Shown: positions 7,840-15,945 of the stretch, one piece after another | How the letters are laid out: every line of letters starts with the position of its first letter | Numbering within the stretch: the first letter of the stretch is position 1 | Source: Methanoregula sp. | GTDB lineage: Archaea; Halobacteriota; Methanomicrobia; Methanomicrobiales; Methanospirillaceae | Length of the DNA: 22,248 nucleotides | Direction of reading: 5' to 3' | NCBI GenBank assembly: GCA_003154335.1 | Contig: PMDE01000134.1 | Location: 1-22,248, forward strand | Program-made: the position numbers and the translations under genes | Notes under the pieces: generated by a model | What the model saw: the letters and a program-made list of their open reading frames with translations, nothing else | The model's database searches: none | What the model was told of the DNA's origin: nothing

Positions 7840-10142
7840 GAGCGTTTCTCCTTTTCTTTCATACGATCAGTCAGACTGCCCATAACCGAGAGGATTGCAG
7901 GCATCAGGAAAATCGCTCCCATTAGTGAGAACCCGACAGCGATCAGGGTCGTAATGCCGAAGTTGCTGATGATAGGGAAACTTGACAGGCAGAGGGCGGA
8001 GAAACCGAAGAAGGTTGCGAGCCCGGATATTGTTATTGCCGTACCGATCTTGTTTACACTTTCCTGGATTGCGGCAATGTGATCATGTAAACGCTCTTGT
8101 TCTTCTGCGTAACGCTCCATCACAAGGATAGTATATTCGGCTGCGACGCCAATTGTCATCGATCCAAGTGTTGCCGTAAGCGGGGTATAGGCAATGCCCA
8201 GCACAAACATCGCCACCGCGTTCCACCCGACGATGATAATAATCGGGACAAGAGGACTAACAGCGTGGATATGACGGTACACAAGCGCGAGGAATACAAA
8301 CACGAGTATGAACCCGAGTAAAGTCATCGATTCTTTCGATGATACGAGCCCGTTGATGAGCGCGGTGAAGAGATAAAATGATCCTACCGGTTCAAGAATG
8401 ATCCCTGTTGGCGGCTGCAGGAATGCAATATCCTTTTCCATCTGGACTTTGAGGTTATTCTGGGCGCTTACTTCCAGTTTGATGGTGTTGAACCGGATAA
8501 CACCTTCCATCGAACCGCTCAGGTACGATTTTTTAACACTGGCCGGGATCCTTTCTATCACAGCATTGAGCTGGTTCTGGTCTTCCGGTAATACGCCACC
8601 ATTGTATGCAAGAATATACGTCACAATACTCGTCGCCCGGGTTAGCTCAGTATGGCGCGCGAGCTCATAATCCTGGAATTTTTTTATCCACTGCACGGTA
8701 TCGAGATCTGTGACCCGGTTTCCCCGTATAATAAAATCAGCGGTGCTTGTCGAACCGAGAATGCCGGTTACTTTATCCATCTGGACTTTTGCAGGCATAT
8801 CGCCGGGAACAAAGGCATTCTCGCTTGTTTCAATGGGGATGAGGGAATCGATCTGGAACCCGACCAGTGCGATCATCCCGGCAATCAGCAGTATGGGCAG
8901 GGGGTTTTTCGCAATTTTTACTGAAATACCGGTCAGGAACTTTCCATATGACCATGAACTCTTTCTTTGTGTGCTCCTGCCAGAAATCTTTGCATTTGTT
9001 GAAGGGATGTTTTCGCATGCTCCTTCGCCGACTGCATAACAGAGCTCTGTTTTTTGCGGTTTAGGCGTATAGTTGAGGAGATGGGCACTTGTCGGGATAC
9101 CGATAAGTGAAACGACATAACAGCTCATAACCCCGATTATCGCAACAAGCCCGAATGAGCGGATCATCGGAACCGTCGAAATAAACATCGCGGCAAATCC
9201 CATGCAGGTAGCAAGCATTGCATACATAACAGCAGGGCCGGTACGGGTTATCATTACTGACACGGCTTTATCGAGGGATCCCTTTCGCGCTTCTTCATCC
9301 AGCCTTGCATGGAACTGGATACCGTAATCGATCCCTAGACCAATCATGACCGGGAAAGCACCAAGCACCGCCATATTGAGCTGGATACCCGCAAGCCCCA
9401 TGAAACCCATCGCTGTCGTCAGGCCAATGCCCACAAAGACAACGGGGAGAAACCGGTACCGGGCATAGGCAAACAATATGCCCATGACGATGACCATCAG
9501 CACCATTGCACCACCTATGAGCACACCCATAGACGATCCCATCTCGGTCTTCATCTGTTCAGAGAATGCCGCGCTTCCTGAAACAGAGATCTTTACACCG
9601 GGAGGTGGTGTGTTATGCGCTATAAGCGATTCTACATTTTTCAGTGTAGTGCTTTGGGCATTAGCAGACAATCCCTGTGAAAGGGTGATTTGCACCAGCG
9701 TCAGGACATTTGAAGGTATAGCGGTTGTTTTTACTTCGGGAGGGAGCAGATTAACTATCTGGTCGATATCGGTTTTTGACTGAGGCAAAATGCCCCCGTT
9801 TGCTCCTTTCAGGAGGTCTGCGACACTTGCAGACCCTACAACGTTCTCCTGCTGATTGATATCCTGTTCAAGTTTGTCGATATAGCTGATGACCTGAGGG
9901 CTGAGGGGATCTTCTGTCTCGACTATAAGAATGAGTGCATTGGATGAGAACGTATCAGCATAGTGATTGTTGAGGATTCCCTCCGGTGAATTCTTATCCA
10001 GATAGGTATCGTTGCCGGTCTCCATGGTGATGAGAGTCATGCCATACAGGGCAACGACAAAGATAATCACGATGACAGCAGCAACCCGCCTTGGGTGGTG
10101 GTTGATGACCTGTGCAAGCCTTCCAAATATCCGGTCAATCAT
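7833..10142 (-). CDS. RND superfamily exporter (MMPL/HAE3-like)
   Basis: A 769-residue membrane exporter of the archaeal/bacterial hydrophobe-amphiphile efflux-3 type, driven by an ion gradient. It has the duplicated RND plan: TM1 at about 19-38, an extracytoplasmic domain to about 200, then five membrane segments (about 203-360) containing GLGIDYGIQFHARLDEE with D272, the probable proton-relay acid; a second half starts with a membrane segment (KIAKNPLPILLIAGMIALVG), a second external domain, and a last set of segments with GVAAEYTILVMERYAEEQ. Typical size for HAE3 is near this. The end, DRMKEKEKRSG, runs straight into the ATPase remnant, so the last residues may not be original. The start lacks a clear ribosome site. 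Upstream lies an exported COG1361 protein, a frequent partner of such exporters. Confidence 0.93.
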   Translation of the reverse strand: MIDRIFGRLAQVINHHPRRVAAVIVIIFVVALYGMTLITMETGNDTYLDKNSPEGILNNHYADTFSSNALILIVETEDPLSPQVISYIDKLEQDINQQENVVGSASVADLLKGANGGILPQSKTDIDQIVNLLPPEVKTTAIPSNVLTLVQITLSQGLSANAQSTTLKNVESLIAHNTPPPGVKISVSGSAAFSEQMKTEMGSSMGVLIGGAMVLMVIVMGILFAYARYRFLPVVFVGIGLTTAMGFMGLAGIQLNMAVLGAFPVMIGLGIDYGIQFHARLDEEARKGSLDKAVSVMITRTGPAVMYAMLATCMGFAAMFISTVPMIRSFGLVAIIGVMSCYVVSLIGIPTSAHLLNYTPKPQKTELCYAVGEGACENIPSTNAKISGRSTQRKSSWSYGKFLTGISVKIAKNPLPILLIAGMIALVGFQIDSLIPIETSENAFVPGDMPAKVQMDKVTGILGSTSTADFIIRGNRVTDLDTVQWIKKFQDYELARHTELTRATSIVTYILAYNGGVLPEDQNQLNAVIERIPASVKKSYLSGSMEGVIRFNTIKLEVSAQNNLKVQMEKDIAFLQPPTGIILEPVGSFYLFTALINGLVSSKESMTLLGFILVFVFLALVYRHIHAVSPLVPIIIIVGWNAVAMFVLGIAYTPLTATLGSMTIGVAAEYTILVMERYAEEQERLHDHIAAIQESVNKIGTAITISGLATFFGFSALCLSSFPIISNFGITTLIAVGFSLMGAIFLMPAILSVMGSLTDRMKEKEKRSG

Positions 10143-10221
10143 AAGAAATCATTTCTATCCGATAGCGGGAGCAGAATATGGGTGTCTGAAAAAGGGAAAA
10201 TCATTCCCGATGCAGCAGGGG

Positions 10222-10261
10222 CAGTCATGAAGGTACCTGCGCAAATCGTTACAGTCATGAA
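10222..10261. repeat. Pair of 10-bp direct repeats upstream of the RND gene
   Basis: CAGTCATGAA occurs at 10222-10231 and again at 10252-10261, exactly 30 bp apart, and each is followed within three bases by TACC. They lie 80-120 bp upstream of the RND start in the gap after the COG1361 gene. Spacing of about three helical turns suits a tandem regulator site on one DNA face, but no binding protein is shown. Confidence 0.45.
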
Positions 10262-10272
10262 ATGTACCCTCG

Positions 10273-11634
10273 TTAATGTTTGCTCGTTCTCTTGCGATAT
10301 ATCAGGTAACCAACGAGGATAACTCCTGCAGCAATCACGGTCAGGACAAGTGGGTTACCCAGCGGTGAGGTTTCATTTACGATCACAATCCGGACTTTCA
10401 TCGGGTCTGAGATCAGCGGATTATCTAGTGCATCACGGTAACTTACTTCGGAATCGAGTGCGTACTCTTTAATCGTCGCAGTCTTGTCTACGGAAATTTC
10501 AAAAGCAGCCTCCCCGGTTTGCCCCGGTGCAAGTGTACCGAGAAATGCTGTGTCATCATTGCTTGTGAAGGGATCGACAGCGCTGATGCGCGCCTGCACA
10601 TTGTATGCTGGCGCACCACCGGTATTGGTGTACTGGACCGTGACCACTTTTTTCTGGCCCGGAGAGACGGTATTTGGCGTGGATCCGATAGCAAAATCAA
10701 TTTTTTTACCAACGGGAAGACCGATGGTTTCCACAACTGACGTCACCTGGTCCCCTTCATTATTTTCATAATCTACCAGGACATCGAGCGGGTAAGTCTG
10801 GTCCTCCGCGTCACTGGAAATAGATACCTTAAATCGGCTGTTGATGACCTGATCAATAAAAAAATCTCCTATGAACATGCTGCTTACTGTCGGCAAGATC
10901 GGGCTGTTGTCATTACGAACAATCTTAATTACGGCATTTTTCCCGTTCTCATGACCAATGTTTTTGACCGTGAGATTGATGTAACCTTCAGTACCGGCGT
11001 TAAGGTGCTCCCCTTCAGCGGAAAGAACGCTTATTTTCACTTCGGGTTTAATTTTTATAGGAAGACTGAATGTCTCATTGTTCTCACGATAAAAATACTG
11101 AATGGCGTCGGTCCCGTACTGGTCAGCTTCATACAGGTACGTGTACTTTAATGTCAACGGAAGGTCGTAGGATCCAGAGGGCGCATTAGGATCGACCTTC
11201 ATACTGATTACACACGTCGTGGTGCTGCTGCCCTTCAGGTCCCCAAGCATTTGCGGGTCTGATTTGATGGTAACCGGGGCACTTCCCGAATCCAGTGAAA
11301 CGGTCAGGAATTTTGCTGTATTCGGGAGATCATTTGGTGAAATGATAGAGGACTGGATAAATTCAAATTGATTGACCCCCTTATTCTGAATCACTACATT
11401 GAGCTGGACTGCATCGCCCGGCCCTACCTCATTCGTACCGGATATATATGCAGATAATTCCGGGCTCCCCGCCATGTATTTTGTCCCCGCGGCCTGAACC
11501 GGAGAAAGAAGAAGGATTGCAATTGCAATGCAAATCAGGCTGTAAAATATCAGCCGGGTATTGCATTGCGGCGAACCATATGTGGTGATCTCTAACCACG
11601 AATTCTTACGATATCCCTTTTCCTGAATACTCAT
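10273..11634 (-). CDS. Exported, C-terminally anchored COG1361/S-layer-type protein
   Basis: A 453-residue surface protein. Its N terminus is basic, then has a hydrophobic stretch (LIFYSLICIAIAILLLSPVQA, about 28-48 from this start) acting as signal peptide. The exposed part is a string of beta-sandwich repeats of CARDB/NEW3 type, each with a pattern like PGDAVQLNVVIQNKGVNQF, GTEGYINLTVKNIGHENGK and PGQKKVVTVQYTNTGGAPAYN. The C terminus has one membrane helix (PLVLTVIAAGVILVGYLIY) and a basic tail, RKRTSKH. Start: ATG at 11634-11632 follows AAGAGGATATTC, a good ribosome site; the frame reaches 11712 but without one. TATA is at about 11681-11690. It likely sits outside the cell on the membrane and may work with the RND exporter next to it, a common archaeal pairing. 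Its substrate is unknown. Confidence 0.85.
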   Translation of the reverse strand: MSIQEKGYRKNSWLEITTYGSPQCNTRLIFYSLICIAIAILLLSPVQAAGTKYMAGSPELSAYISGTNEVGPGDAVQLNVVIQNKGVNQFEFIQSSIISPNDLPNTAKFLTVSLDSGSAPVTIKSDPQMLGDLKGSSTTTCVISMKVDPNAPSGSYDLPLTLKYTYLYEADQYGTDAIQYFYRENNETFSLPIKIKPEVKISVLSAEGEHLNAGTEGYINLTVKNIGHENGKNAVIKIVRNDNSPILPTVSSMFIGDFFIDQVINSRFKVSISSDAEDQTYPLDVLVDYENNEGDQVTSVVETIGLPVGKKIDFAIGSTPNTVSPGQKKVVTVQYTNTGGAPAYNVQARISAVDPFTSNDDTAFLGTLAPGQTGEAAFEISVDKTATIKEYALDSEVSYRDALDNPLISDPMKVRIVIVNETSPLGNPLVLTVIAAGVILVGYLIYRKRTSKH

Positions 11635-11680
11635 GAATATCCTCTTGATAAATACTGGTTTATAGATTCTTAAATCAAAA

Positions 11681-11690
11681 GTATATAATA
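11681..11690 (-). promoter_or_regulatory. TATA box of COG1361 gene
   Basis: TATTATATAC on the minus strand would start transcription near 11659 and leave a leader of about 25 bases holding the GAGG site of the 11634 start. Confidence 0.5.
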
Positions 11691-11769
11691 ATATTTGATA
11701 TTGGTTATACATATCTATAATAAATAAAAAATCTCCGGATCATAAAACAGTTGTAACCTGATTTCCAGA

Positions 11770-13104
11770 TTAATTCCTGAGCGCAGAAATCCTGTCCAGA
11801 AGACATTTTTCGCTCTCTGTCGAATCGGTGATGTCAGTCATGGTAATATACGTAGTCACCGTGTTGTTAAAATCTGCTGAAGTGACCCTGCCGAGGATGG
11901 ACCGACGGCTCCCATCTTTACGTTTGATCAGAATGATCACCTCGCCAGGCTTTTCTGACCCGGGCCGGGAATTATTGATAATCTCTTCGATCTTATCGCG
12001 ATCTTTCTGGGAAACCAGGTCAGCGGATTTTAATGTTGTAAGTTCGTTGTCTGAATATCCGGTAATATCTGCAATTCGATGGTTGGCAAAAACAACATTG
12101 CCGTTTTCTACGATAATTATCCCATCATGTATGTTCTCGGCCATCATGCGGAATCTCTGTTCGCTCAGCCTGACTGCTGCTTCCTTTGCTTTGAGTTCAG
12201 TTATATCGGTAAGAATGATAAAGGTATAACGGATATCTGTATGCTGCACGGCAGTTATCCGGGCTGACACAAACCGGGTCTGCCCGTCTTTCCGGAGGAT
12301 CCACACCTGGAGTTCACTAAGGCCCGCTTTACTCTCTTCCATCATCCGAATCCTGCGGGTTGCCTCTTTTCGATCTTCATGGAAAACAATTGTCAGTGGA
12401 TCCATCTTATCCAGTTCTTCAAAACAATAACCAGTAATCTCCGATAAACGTCTGTTCACAAAAACGAGTTTTTTGTTTTCCATAATAATGACCCCGTCTT
12501 CGATATTCTCAGCCATCATCCGGAAACGCTCCTCTCTTTCCCTTATTTCCCGCTCTGCAAGAACGTATTCCGTTATATCTTCAAGGATAATCGTGAAGCC
12601 TTTTCTGCCATCTTCAAAAACAGTCGGTACAGATTTCTGTTTGAAGATCCGTGATCTTTTGTCATTAATCTGGAATGTGATAGTGTTTACTTTTTCTTCT
12701 AATTCAAGGGTAAGATTTTCGAGCAATTCATGAATATCAATTCCCGGGGGGTTAAGATAAGAAATATTTTTCCCGACTGAATCCCGGCGGGAGAGATTGA
12801 GAAGTGTTAAAAAATTATCATTCACATCGATGATGCGGGACTCATTGTCAAGAACCATGATGAGTTCCTTTGAATAACTGAGCATTGCAGAAAGGGGAAC
12901 CCTCTGGGAAAGGGTGAATACCTTTGCCATACCGTAGGATCGCATCTCCACTATCCCAGAAATGAGGAGGATATCCAGATATCTTCCGATAGTATTCTTG
13001 TTTTTTTCGAGTGCTTTGGAGATATCCGTAACACTCATTCCCTCCGGATTCTTCTTAAGAAGATCTTTTATCAGGGAAATTTCATGCTGGTAATCCTGCA
13101 TCAT
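11770..13104 (-). CDS. HTH-PAS one-component sensor/regulator with three PAS domains
   Basis: A 444-residue soluble regulator. Residues 1-66 form a winged helix-turn-helix (GMSVTDISKALEKNKNTIGRYLDILLISGIVEMRSYG). Three PAS sensor domains follow, at about 73-181, 198-305 and 320-430. The last two are close duplicates: FRMMAENIEDGVIIMENKKL and FRMMAENIHDGIIIVENGNV, each continuing to ITGY. There is no histidine kinase, receiver, GGDEF or other output domain, so the HTH is the likely output, and a signal sensed by PAS would directly alter DNA binding. No membrane segment is seen, so the signal is intracellular or membrane-permeable. It lies upstream, on the same strand, of the COG1361 and RND genes and may control them. 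Such HTH-PAS proteins are numerous in Methanomicrobiales. The first two codons are both ATG, with no ribosome site. Confidence 0.9.
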   Translation of the reverse strand: MMQDYQHEISLIKDLLKKNPEGMSVTDISKALEKNKNTIGRYLDILLISGIVEMRSYGMAKVFTLSQRVPLSAMLSYSKELIMVLDNESRIIDVNDNFLTLLNLSRRDSVGKNISYLNPPGIDIHELLENLTLELEEKVNTITFQINDKRSRIFKQKSVPTVFEDGRKGFTIILEDITEYVLAEREIREREERFRMMAENIEDGVIIMENKKLVFVNRRLSEITGYCFEELDKMDPLTIVFHEDRKEATRRIRMMEESKAGLSELQVWILRKDGQTRFVSARITAVQHTDIRYTFIILTDITELKAKEAAVRLSEQRFRMMAENIHDGIIIVENGNVVFANHRIADITGYSDNELTTLKSADLVSQKDRDKIEEIINNSRPGSEKPGEVIILIKRKDGSRRSILGRVTSADFNNTVTTYITMTDITDSTESEKCLLDRISALRN

Positions 13105-13152
13105 AAGAATAATAAATTGGTTCGTTTATCATGAATGGTAAGATATTGGCGA

Positions 13153-13198
13153 TATTAATAATCTATGTGTATAGTTAATACAACAAAATTATTTATAA
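13153..13198 (-). promoter_or_regulatory. TATA box and possible operator of the HTH-PAS gene
   Basis: TTTATAAATA (minus strand, about 13189-13198) is a strong TATA box, giving a start near 13170 and a leader of about 65 bases. TATTAA (13153-13158) and TTAATA (13175-13180) form an inverted repeat across the start site and could let the HTH protein repress itself. AT-rich DNA makes chance pairing quite possible. Confidence 0.35.
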
Positions 13199-13209
13199 AT
13201 GTTTATTAT

Positions 13210-13253
13210 TGCAAGTCTGATACCCCAAGAGACCTCTTGCATTACTCTTTTTA
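13210..13253 (+). terminator. Bulged hairpin followed by T-rich tract
   Basis: TGCAAGTCT (13210-13218) pairs with AGAC at 13230-13233 and TTGCA at 13237-13241, leaving CTC as a bulge, and TTACTCTTTTTACC follows. It looks like a plus-strand terminator, but no plus-strand gene precedes it, so a structural role in the gene-free tract is also possible. Confidence 0.3.
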
Positions 13254-13420
13254 CCTTAAATGTTGACTAATCTCTCAGTAATTTGATTTCCTGGGACGAT
13301 TACTCTTTGAGGGGAAAATGCTCTCCCTTTCAAAACGAGGCGCAGTCAGGTACTCCTTTTCATTTTAAAAACCAGGATTTTATAATGGGATTCATCCATT
13401 TCCTGCGGTTTAAACCATAA
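13250..13420. other. Gene-free tract before repeat copy A
   Basis: I see no gene between the hairpin and repeat copy A. A minus-strand frame at 13360-13554 overlaps the repeat and has no start signals. Confidence 0.4.
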
Positions 13421-13692
13421 TTTTTATTGAATGGATAATGCTTGCTTAGATTATCCAGGAGACTCGCCGAGCTGACTTCTTCAAATTGGAATAATTCCCA
13501 TAAGGAACCGTTGAAGCAATCGAAGAAAGCCCAGAACCGGTAATGCGAAGTCATCCCAAGACCAGGGGTTGGTCGAGGAATAGAAACGCAAATCTTCTCG
13601 CTGATTTTTTTACCGGTTTTTTAACTATTGAATCTATCTGATCCATGAATTTATCTCATACTTAATTCCGGAATATTTTTACCTCAATTCTC
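13421..13692. repeat. Diverged two-copy intergenic element, copy A
   Basis: This ~270-bp stretch aligns with 18594-18878 along its whole length. Shared blocks in the same order are TTTTTATTGAAT (13421), GACTCGCC (13461), TCAAATTG (13481), GAAGCAATCGA (13513), ACCGGTA (about 13536), ACCGGTTTTTTA (13612), CTTAAT with CCGGAA, and a final TTCTC. The gaps differ by indels, so the copies are old. Reading frames are not kept between copies, which argues against a conserved protein. It could be a decayed mobile element, a miniature element, or a conserved RNA. I see no terminal inverted repeats or target duplications. Confidence 0.65.
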
Positions 13693-14035
13693 TTTCTTTA
13701 ATCCGGGTAATATTGGATGTTAAAATTGTATTGTACTCTTGAAATTGGATTGAAAAACTGAACTTTCTCAAAAATACAACAATAGCAACTTTTCAACAGA
13801 AACAGTTTGCAAGAAAAATCTGGAATGAGTTATATTAAGCACCCTCCTTCCCTGCTCCGGGGATTGAGGGAGAATATCTGCTGCGAAATGCAAGGGTTCA
13901 ATTTAAGGGTTCATGCTGAAACAGGAATATGATCCACAAATCTGTGTCAAATGAACCATCATTACCGGTTCTCTCCAAACTACACGGGAGGTAAATTGTG
14001 CAGCCGAAGAGCTTTTAATACCGGGCAGGATATTT
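13693..14035. other. Gene-free tract
   Basis: About 340 bp with no supportable gene. A hairpin-like CCCTC...GAGGG lies at about 13842-13872. The T-rich region before 14036 may help end transcripts of the alpha/beta hydrolase gene. Confidence 0.4.
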
Positions 14036-14830
14036 TTACATATCGTAACAATTCAGTTCCTCTTTTATGATCTTATAAAATTTATCTCTTGCATAACGTT
14101 CTAGCCAGGGGCGATGTCCGCATTTTTTTAAAAGGATAAATTTAAATTTTTTTATAACAGATAACAGGGGAATTCTTACCCCGTCGGCAGGATGTGGATC
14201 ATAGTCCCCATGAATTGCTACTACAGGACAGGTGATGTATTTTCCGAGCGCAACGAGATCTCCGCTCCTTCTCAGTTCCTGTACCTCTTTCCAGACCTTC
14301 TCATAAATATCATAACGATATTCAACCTGGGGATACTCACATGAGAGGGGATCAAAAGAGTCTGCTTTATTGATAATTTTCCCGAATTCTCCAAAAATTT
14401 CGTTCTTGTTACCTGACCTTGGATCATCAAGTCTGGCCACGAGTTTTTTTATTGCTGTTTTGTCTTTATGCGAAAGGCGGTTTAATCGTGTATTCATAAT
14501 ACCCAGAGCATACGTATAATCAAACACACCGCTGCTCACGAGAATAAGTTTTTTTACCAATGCGGGATTTTTTGCGGTAAAGATAAAACTTAGCTGTGCC
14601 CCCCACGAGTGCCCAATCAGGATAACCGGCAGATCTCCCTGGTCAACCAGCACCTCTCTCAATTCTGTTATTTGTCCATTGACTGTTTGTTCGGTCTGCA
14701 AGGGTTCGAGAACCCCCTGTGACTGTGATATCTCAAACGCTACTGCTGCCATTTCTCCACCTGCCCCCGGCCCCCCGTGAATAACCGCAACGGTAAACGG
14801 GGACTTCCCGTAGGTTCTGAGATTTTTCAT
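14036..14830 (-). CDS. Alpha/beta hydrolase, proline iminopeptidase-like
   Basis: A 264-residue soluble alpha/beta hydrolase. The HGGPG motif (18-22) is the oxyanion-hole turn seen in proline iminopeptidase relatives. The nucleophile elbow is GHSWG with S75. The acid is probably D211 in AIHGDYDPHP, and the base H239 in KKCGHRPWLER. These give a complete catalytic triad, so it should be an active esterase, peptidase or similar hydrolase, but the substrate cannot be read from the sequence. Start: ATG at 14830-14828 follows GGTGAGAGGACTC, a strong ribosome site; a GTG four codons upstream is less likely because it lies inside that site. It is divergent from the DUF1294 gene, with TATA-like CTATAAGG at about 14892-14902 between them. 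Confidence 0.9.
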   Translation of the reverse strand: MKNLRTYGKSPFTVAVIHGGPGAGGEMAAVAFEISQSQGVLEPLQTEQTVNGQITELREVLVDQGDLPVILIGHSWGAQLSFIFTAKNPALVKKLILVSSGVFDYTYALGIMNTRLNRLSHKDKTAIKKLVARLDDPRSGNKNEIFGEFGKIINKADSFDPLSCEYPQVEYRYDIYEKVWKEVQELRRSGDLVALGKYITCPVVAIHGDYDPHPADGVRIPLLSVIKKFKFILLKKCGHRPWLERYARDKFYKIIKEELNCYDM

Positions 14831-14889
14831 GAGTCCTCTCACCCGCTTTTATTGTTTCTTCGTGACTCTGATTTTGCAGTTTCTCCTTA

Positions 14890-14905
14890 AGCCTTATAGA
14901 ATTTT
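14890..14905. promoter_or_regulatory. Shared TATA region between divergent genes
   Basis: GCCTTATAGAAT reads as a TATA-like box on both strands (CTTATAG plus, CTATAAG minus). It would start transcription near 14871 for the hydrolase and near 14922 for the DUF1294 gene, leaving leaders of about 41 and 44 bases. Which strand it really serves cannot be told. Confidence 0.35.
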
Positions 14906-14965
14906 GGTGCTTATCAAATACCCGGGAAAAGAAAAAAGATGCTGTAACTCTTTAGGAAAATCAAA

Positions 14966-15241
14966 ATGCCCGGTTCTGTAATTATTCCTGGTTTCTATGC
15001 AATTCTTAATGGAATTGTTTTTTTCCTCTATGCTGGCGATAAAAGGGCCGCACAGAAAAACACGGAGAGAATTCGGGAAGATCACCTCCTTTTTTTTACC
15101 CTCATCGGACCTTTTGGAGCCTATATCGCGATGAAAGTGTTCCGGCACAAGACCCGAAAATTGAAATTTTATCTGGTACCGGTATGTGCAGTTCTTCACA
15201 TTGGTCTGCTTGTATGGTTAGCTATTTGGTACGCGAAATGA
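14966..15241 (+). CDS. DUF1294 family small membrane protein
   Basis: A 91-residue membrane protein of the DUF1294 family, function unknown. Family marks are the N-terminal helix ending in FFLYAGDKRAAQKNTERIRE, then LLFFTLIGPFGAYIAMKVFRHKTRKLKFYL, where the DKRxA and RHKTRKxxF elements are the typical signatures, and a final helix (VPVCAVLHIGLLVWLAIWYA). Three membrane segments are predicted. AGGAAAATCAAA before the ATG gives a weak ribosome site. A frame on the opposite strand at 14894-15199 is a shadow. Confidence 0.85.
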   Translation: MPGSVIIPGFYAILNGIVFFLYAGDKRAAQKNTERIREDHLLFFTLIGPFGAYIAMKVFRHKTRKLKFYLVPVCAVLHIGLLVWLAIWYAK

Positions 15242-15279
15242 AGTCAGCGATCCTCTCCCCCGGGAAAAGTGGCGGTAAC

Positions 15280-15306
15280 GAAGCAGGAGAATACGAATCC
15301 TGCTTC
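15280..15306. promoter_or_regulatory. Perfect 9-bp inverted repeat abutting a TATA box
   Basis: GAAGCAGGA (15280-15288) and TCCTGCTTC (15298-15306) are exact inverted copies around nine bases. The right arm runs directly into CTATAATAAC (15306-15315), the likely TATA box of the dCMP deaminase gene. A symmetrical protein bound here would cover the TFB site and repress or, if it recruits TFB, activate. It could instead be a stem at the end of the DUF1294 transcript, though no T-tract follows at once. Confidence 0.5.
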
Positions 15307-15338
15307 TATAATAACGGGTTTTTCCATACACTCTTTTT

Positions 15339-15827
15339 ATGCGAACTAACAGGAATCACTATTTTCTCGATCTGGCAACACGATGTGCGCACCAGGGCAC
15401 CTGTCTGCGGCGTAATTTCGGAGCGATCATAGTTGACGAATATAATACGATCGTTTCAACCGGATACACCGGTGCCCCACGCAAACAGATGGATTGCACG
15501 GAACTCAATACCTGCTGGCGAAAGGATCATAATATTCCTTCCGGATCCCATTATGAGCGGTGCCGGAGTGTTCATGCTGAGATGAATGCACTTCTCCAGG
15601 CAGGTAAAAATGCCCGGGGATGTACTCTTTATCTCGCAGGTTTTGAAGTGGAAACAGATGAGCTGACACAGATCTGGCCCTGTTTCCTCTGCTCAAAAAT
15701 GATAGTGAATAGTGGTGTTACCAATGTCATTCTGCGGATTTCGAAGGACAACTATAAGGAAATGGATCCGATGGTCCTGTACCAGATGCGAAGCCGGGAA
15801 GCTTTAGGAGATAAGGAGAAGCGATGA
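15339..15827 (+). CDS. dCMP deaminase family protein
   Basis: Zinc cytidine/deoxycytidylate deaminase, converting dCMP to dUMP and thus feeding dTMP synthesis. Zinc ligand and catalytic pair: H79 and E81 in SVHAEMNALLQ. The other two ligands: C115 and C118 in WPCFLCSKMI. The protein begins with YFLDLATRCAHQGTCLRRNFGAIIV and has the GYTGAPRKQMDC segment and Cys-rich insert of dCMP deaminases (C53, C59, C75), which can hold a second zinc in some members. The 162 residues are normal. There is no ribosome site; CTATAATAAC about 27 bp upstream fits a leaderless or nearly leaderless message. A 12-bp hairpin overlaps the stop. Confidence 0.92.
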   Translation: MRTNRNHYFLDLATRCAHQGTCLRRNFGAIIVDEYNTIVSTGYTGAPRKQMDCTELNTCWRKDHNIPSGSHYERCRSVHAEMNALLQAGKNARGCTLYLAGFEVETDELTQIWPCFLCSKMIVNSGVTNVILRISKDNYKEMDPMVLYQMRSREALGDKEKR

Positions 15828-15854
15828 TAAATACCATCTGTTGGTATTTTATCA
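15825..15854 (+). terminator. Hairpin over the dCMP deaminase stop codon
   Basis: TGATAAATACCA (15825-15836, starting with the stop codon) pairs with TGGTATTTTATCA (15842-15854) with one bulged T and a five-base loop. The right arm contains TTTT. It may end the transcript or protect its 3' end. Confidence 0.45.
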
Positions 15855-15945
15855 ATAATCATTGTTCAGTGCCGGCAGAACAGACGAAATCTGGCTTTAA
15901 TTACCTCTTTCATATTTTTTTTGTTTTTGTGAAAATATTCTGACC

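Noticed and set aside
9478..9783. Plus-strand frames across the RND gene
   Set aside because: Antisense shadows of a long, clearly conserved transporter gene.
13360..13554. 64-codon minus-strand frame over repeat copy A; similar frame at 18684-18872 over copy B
   Set aside because: A short DCF peptide is shared, but the frames do not stay aligned between copies, so conservation is at DNA level.
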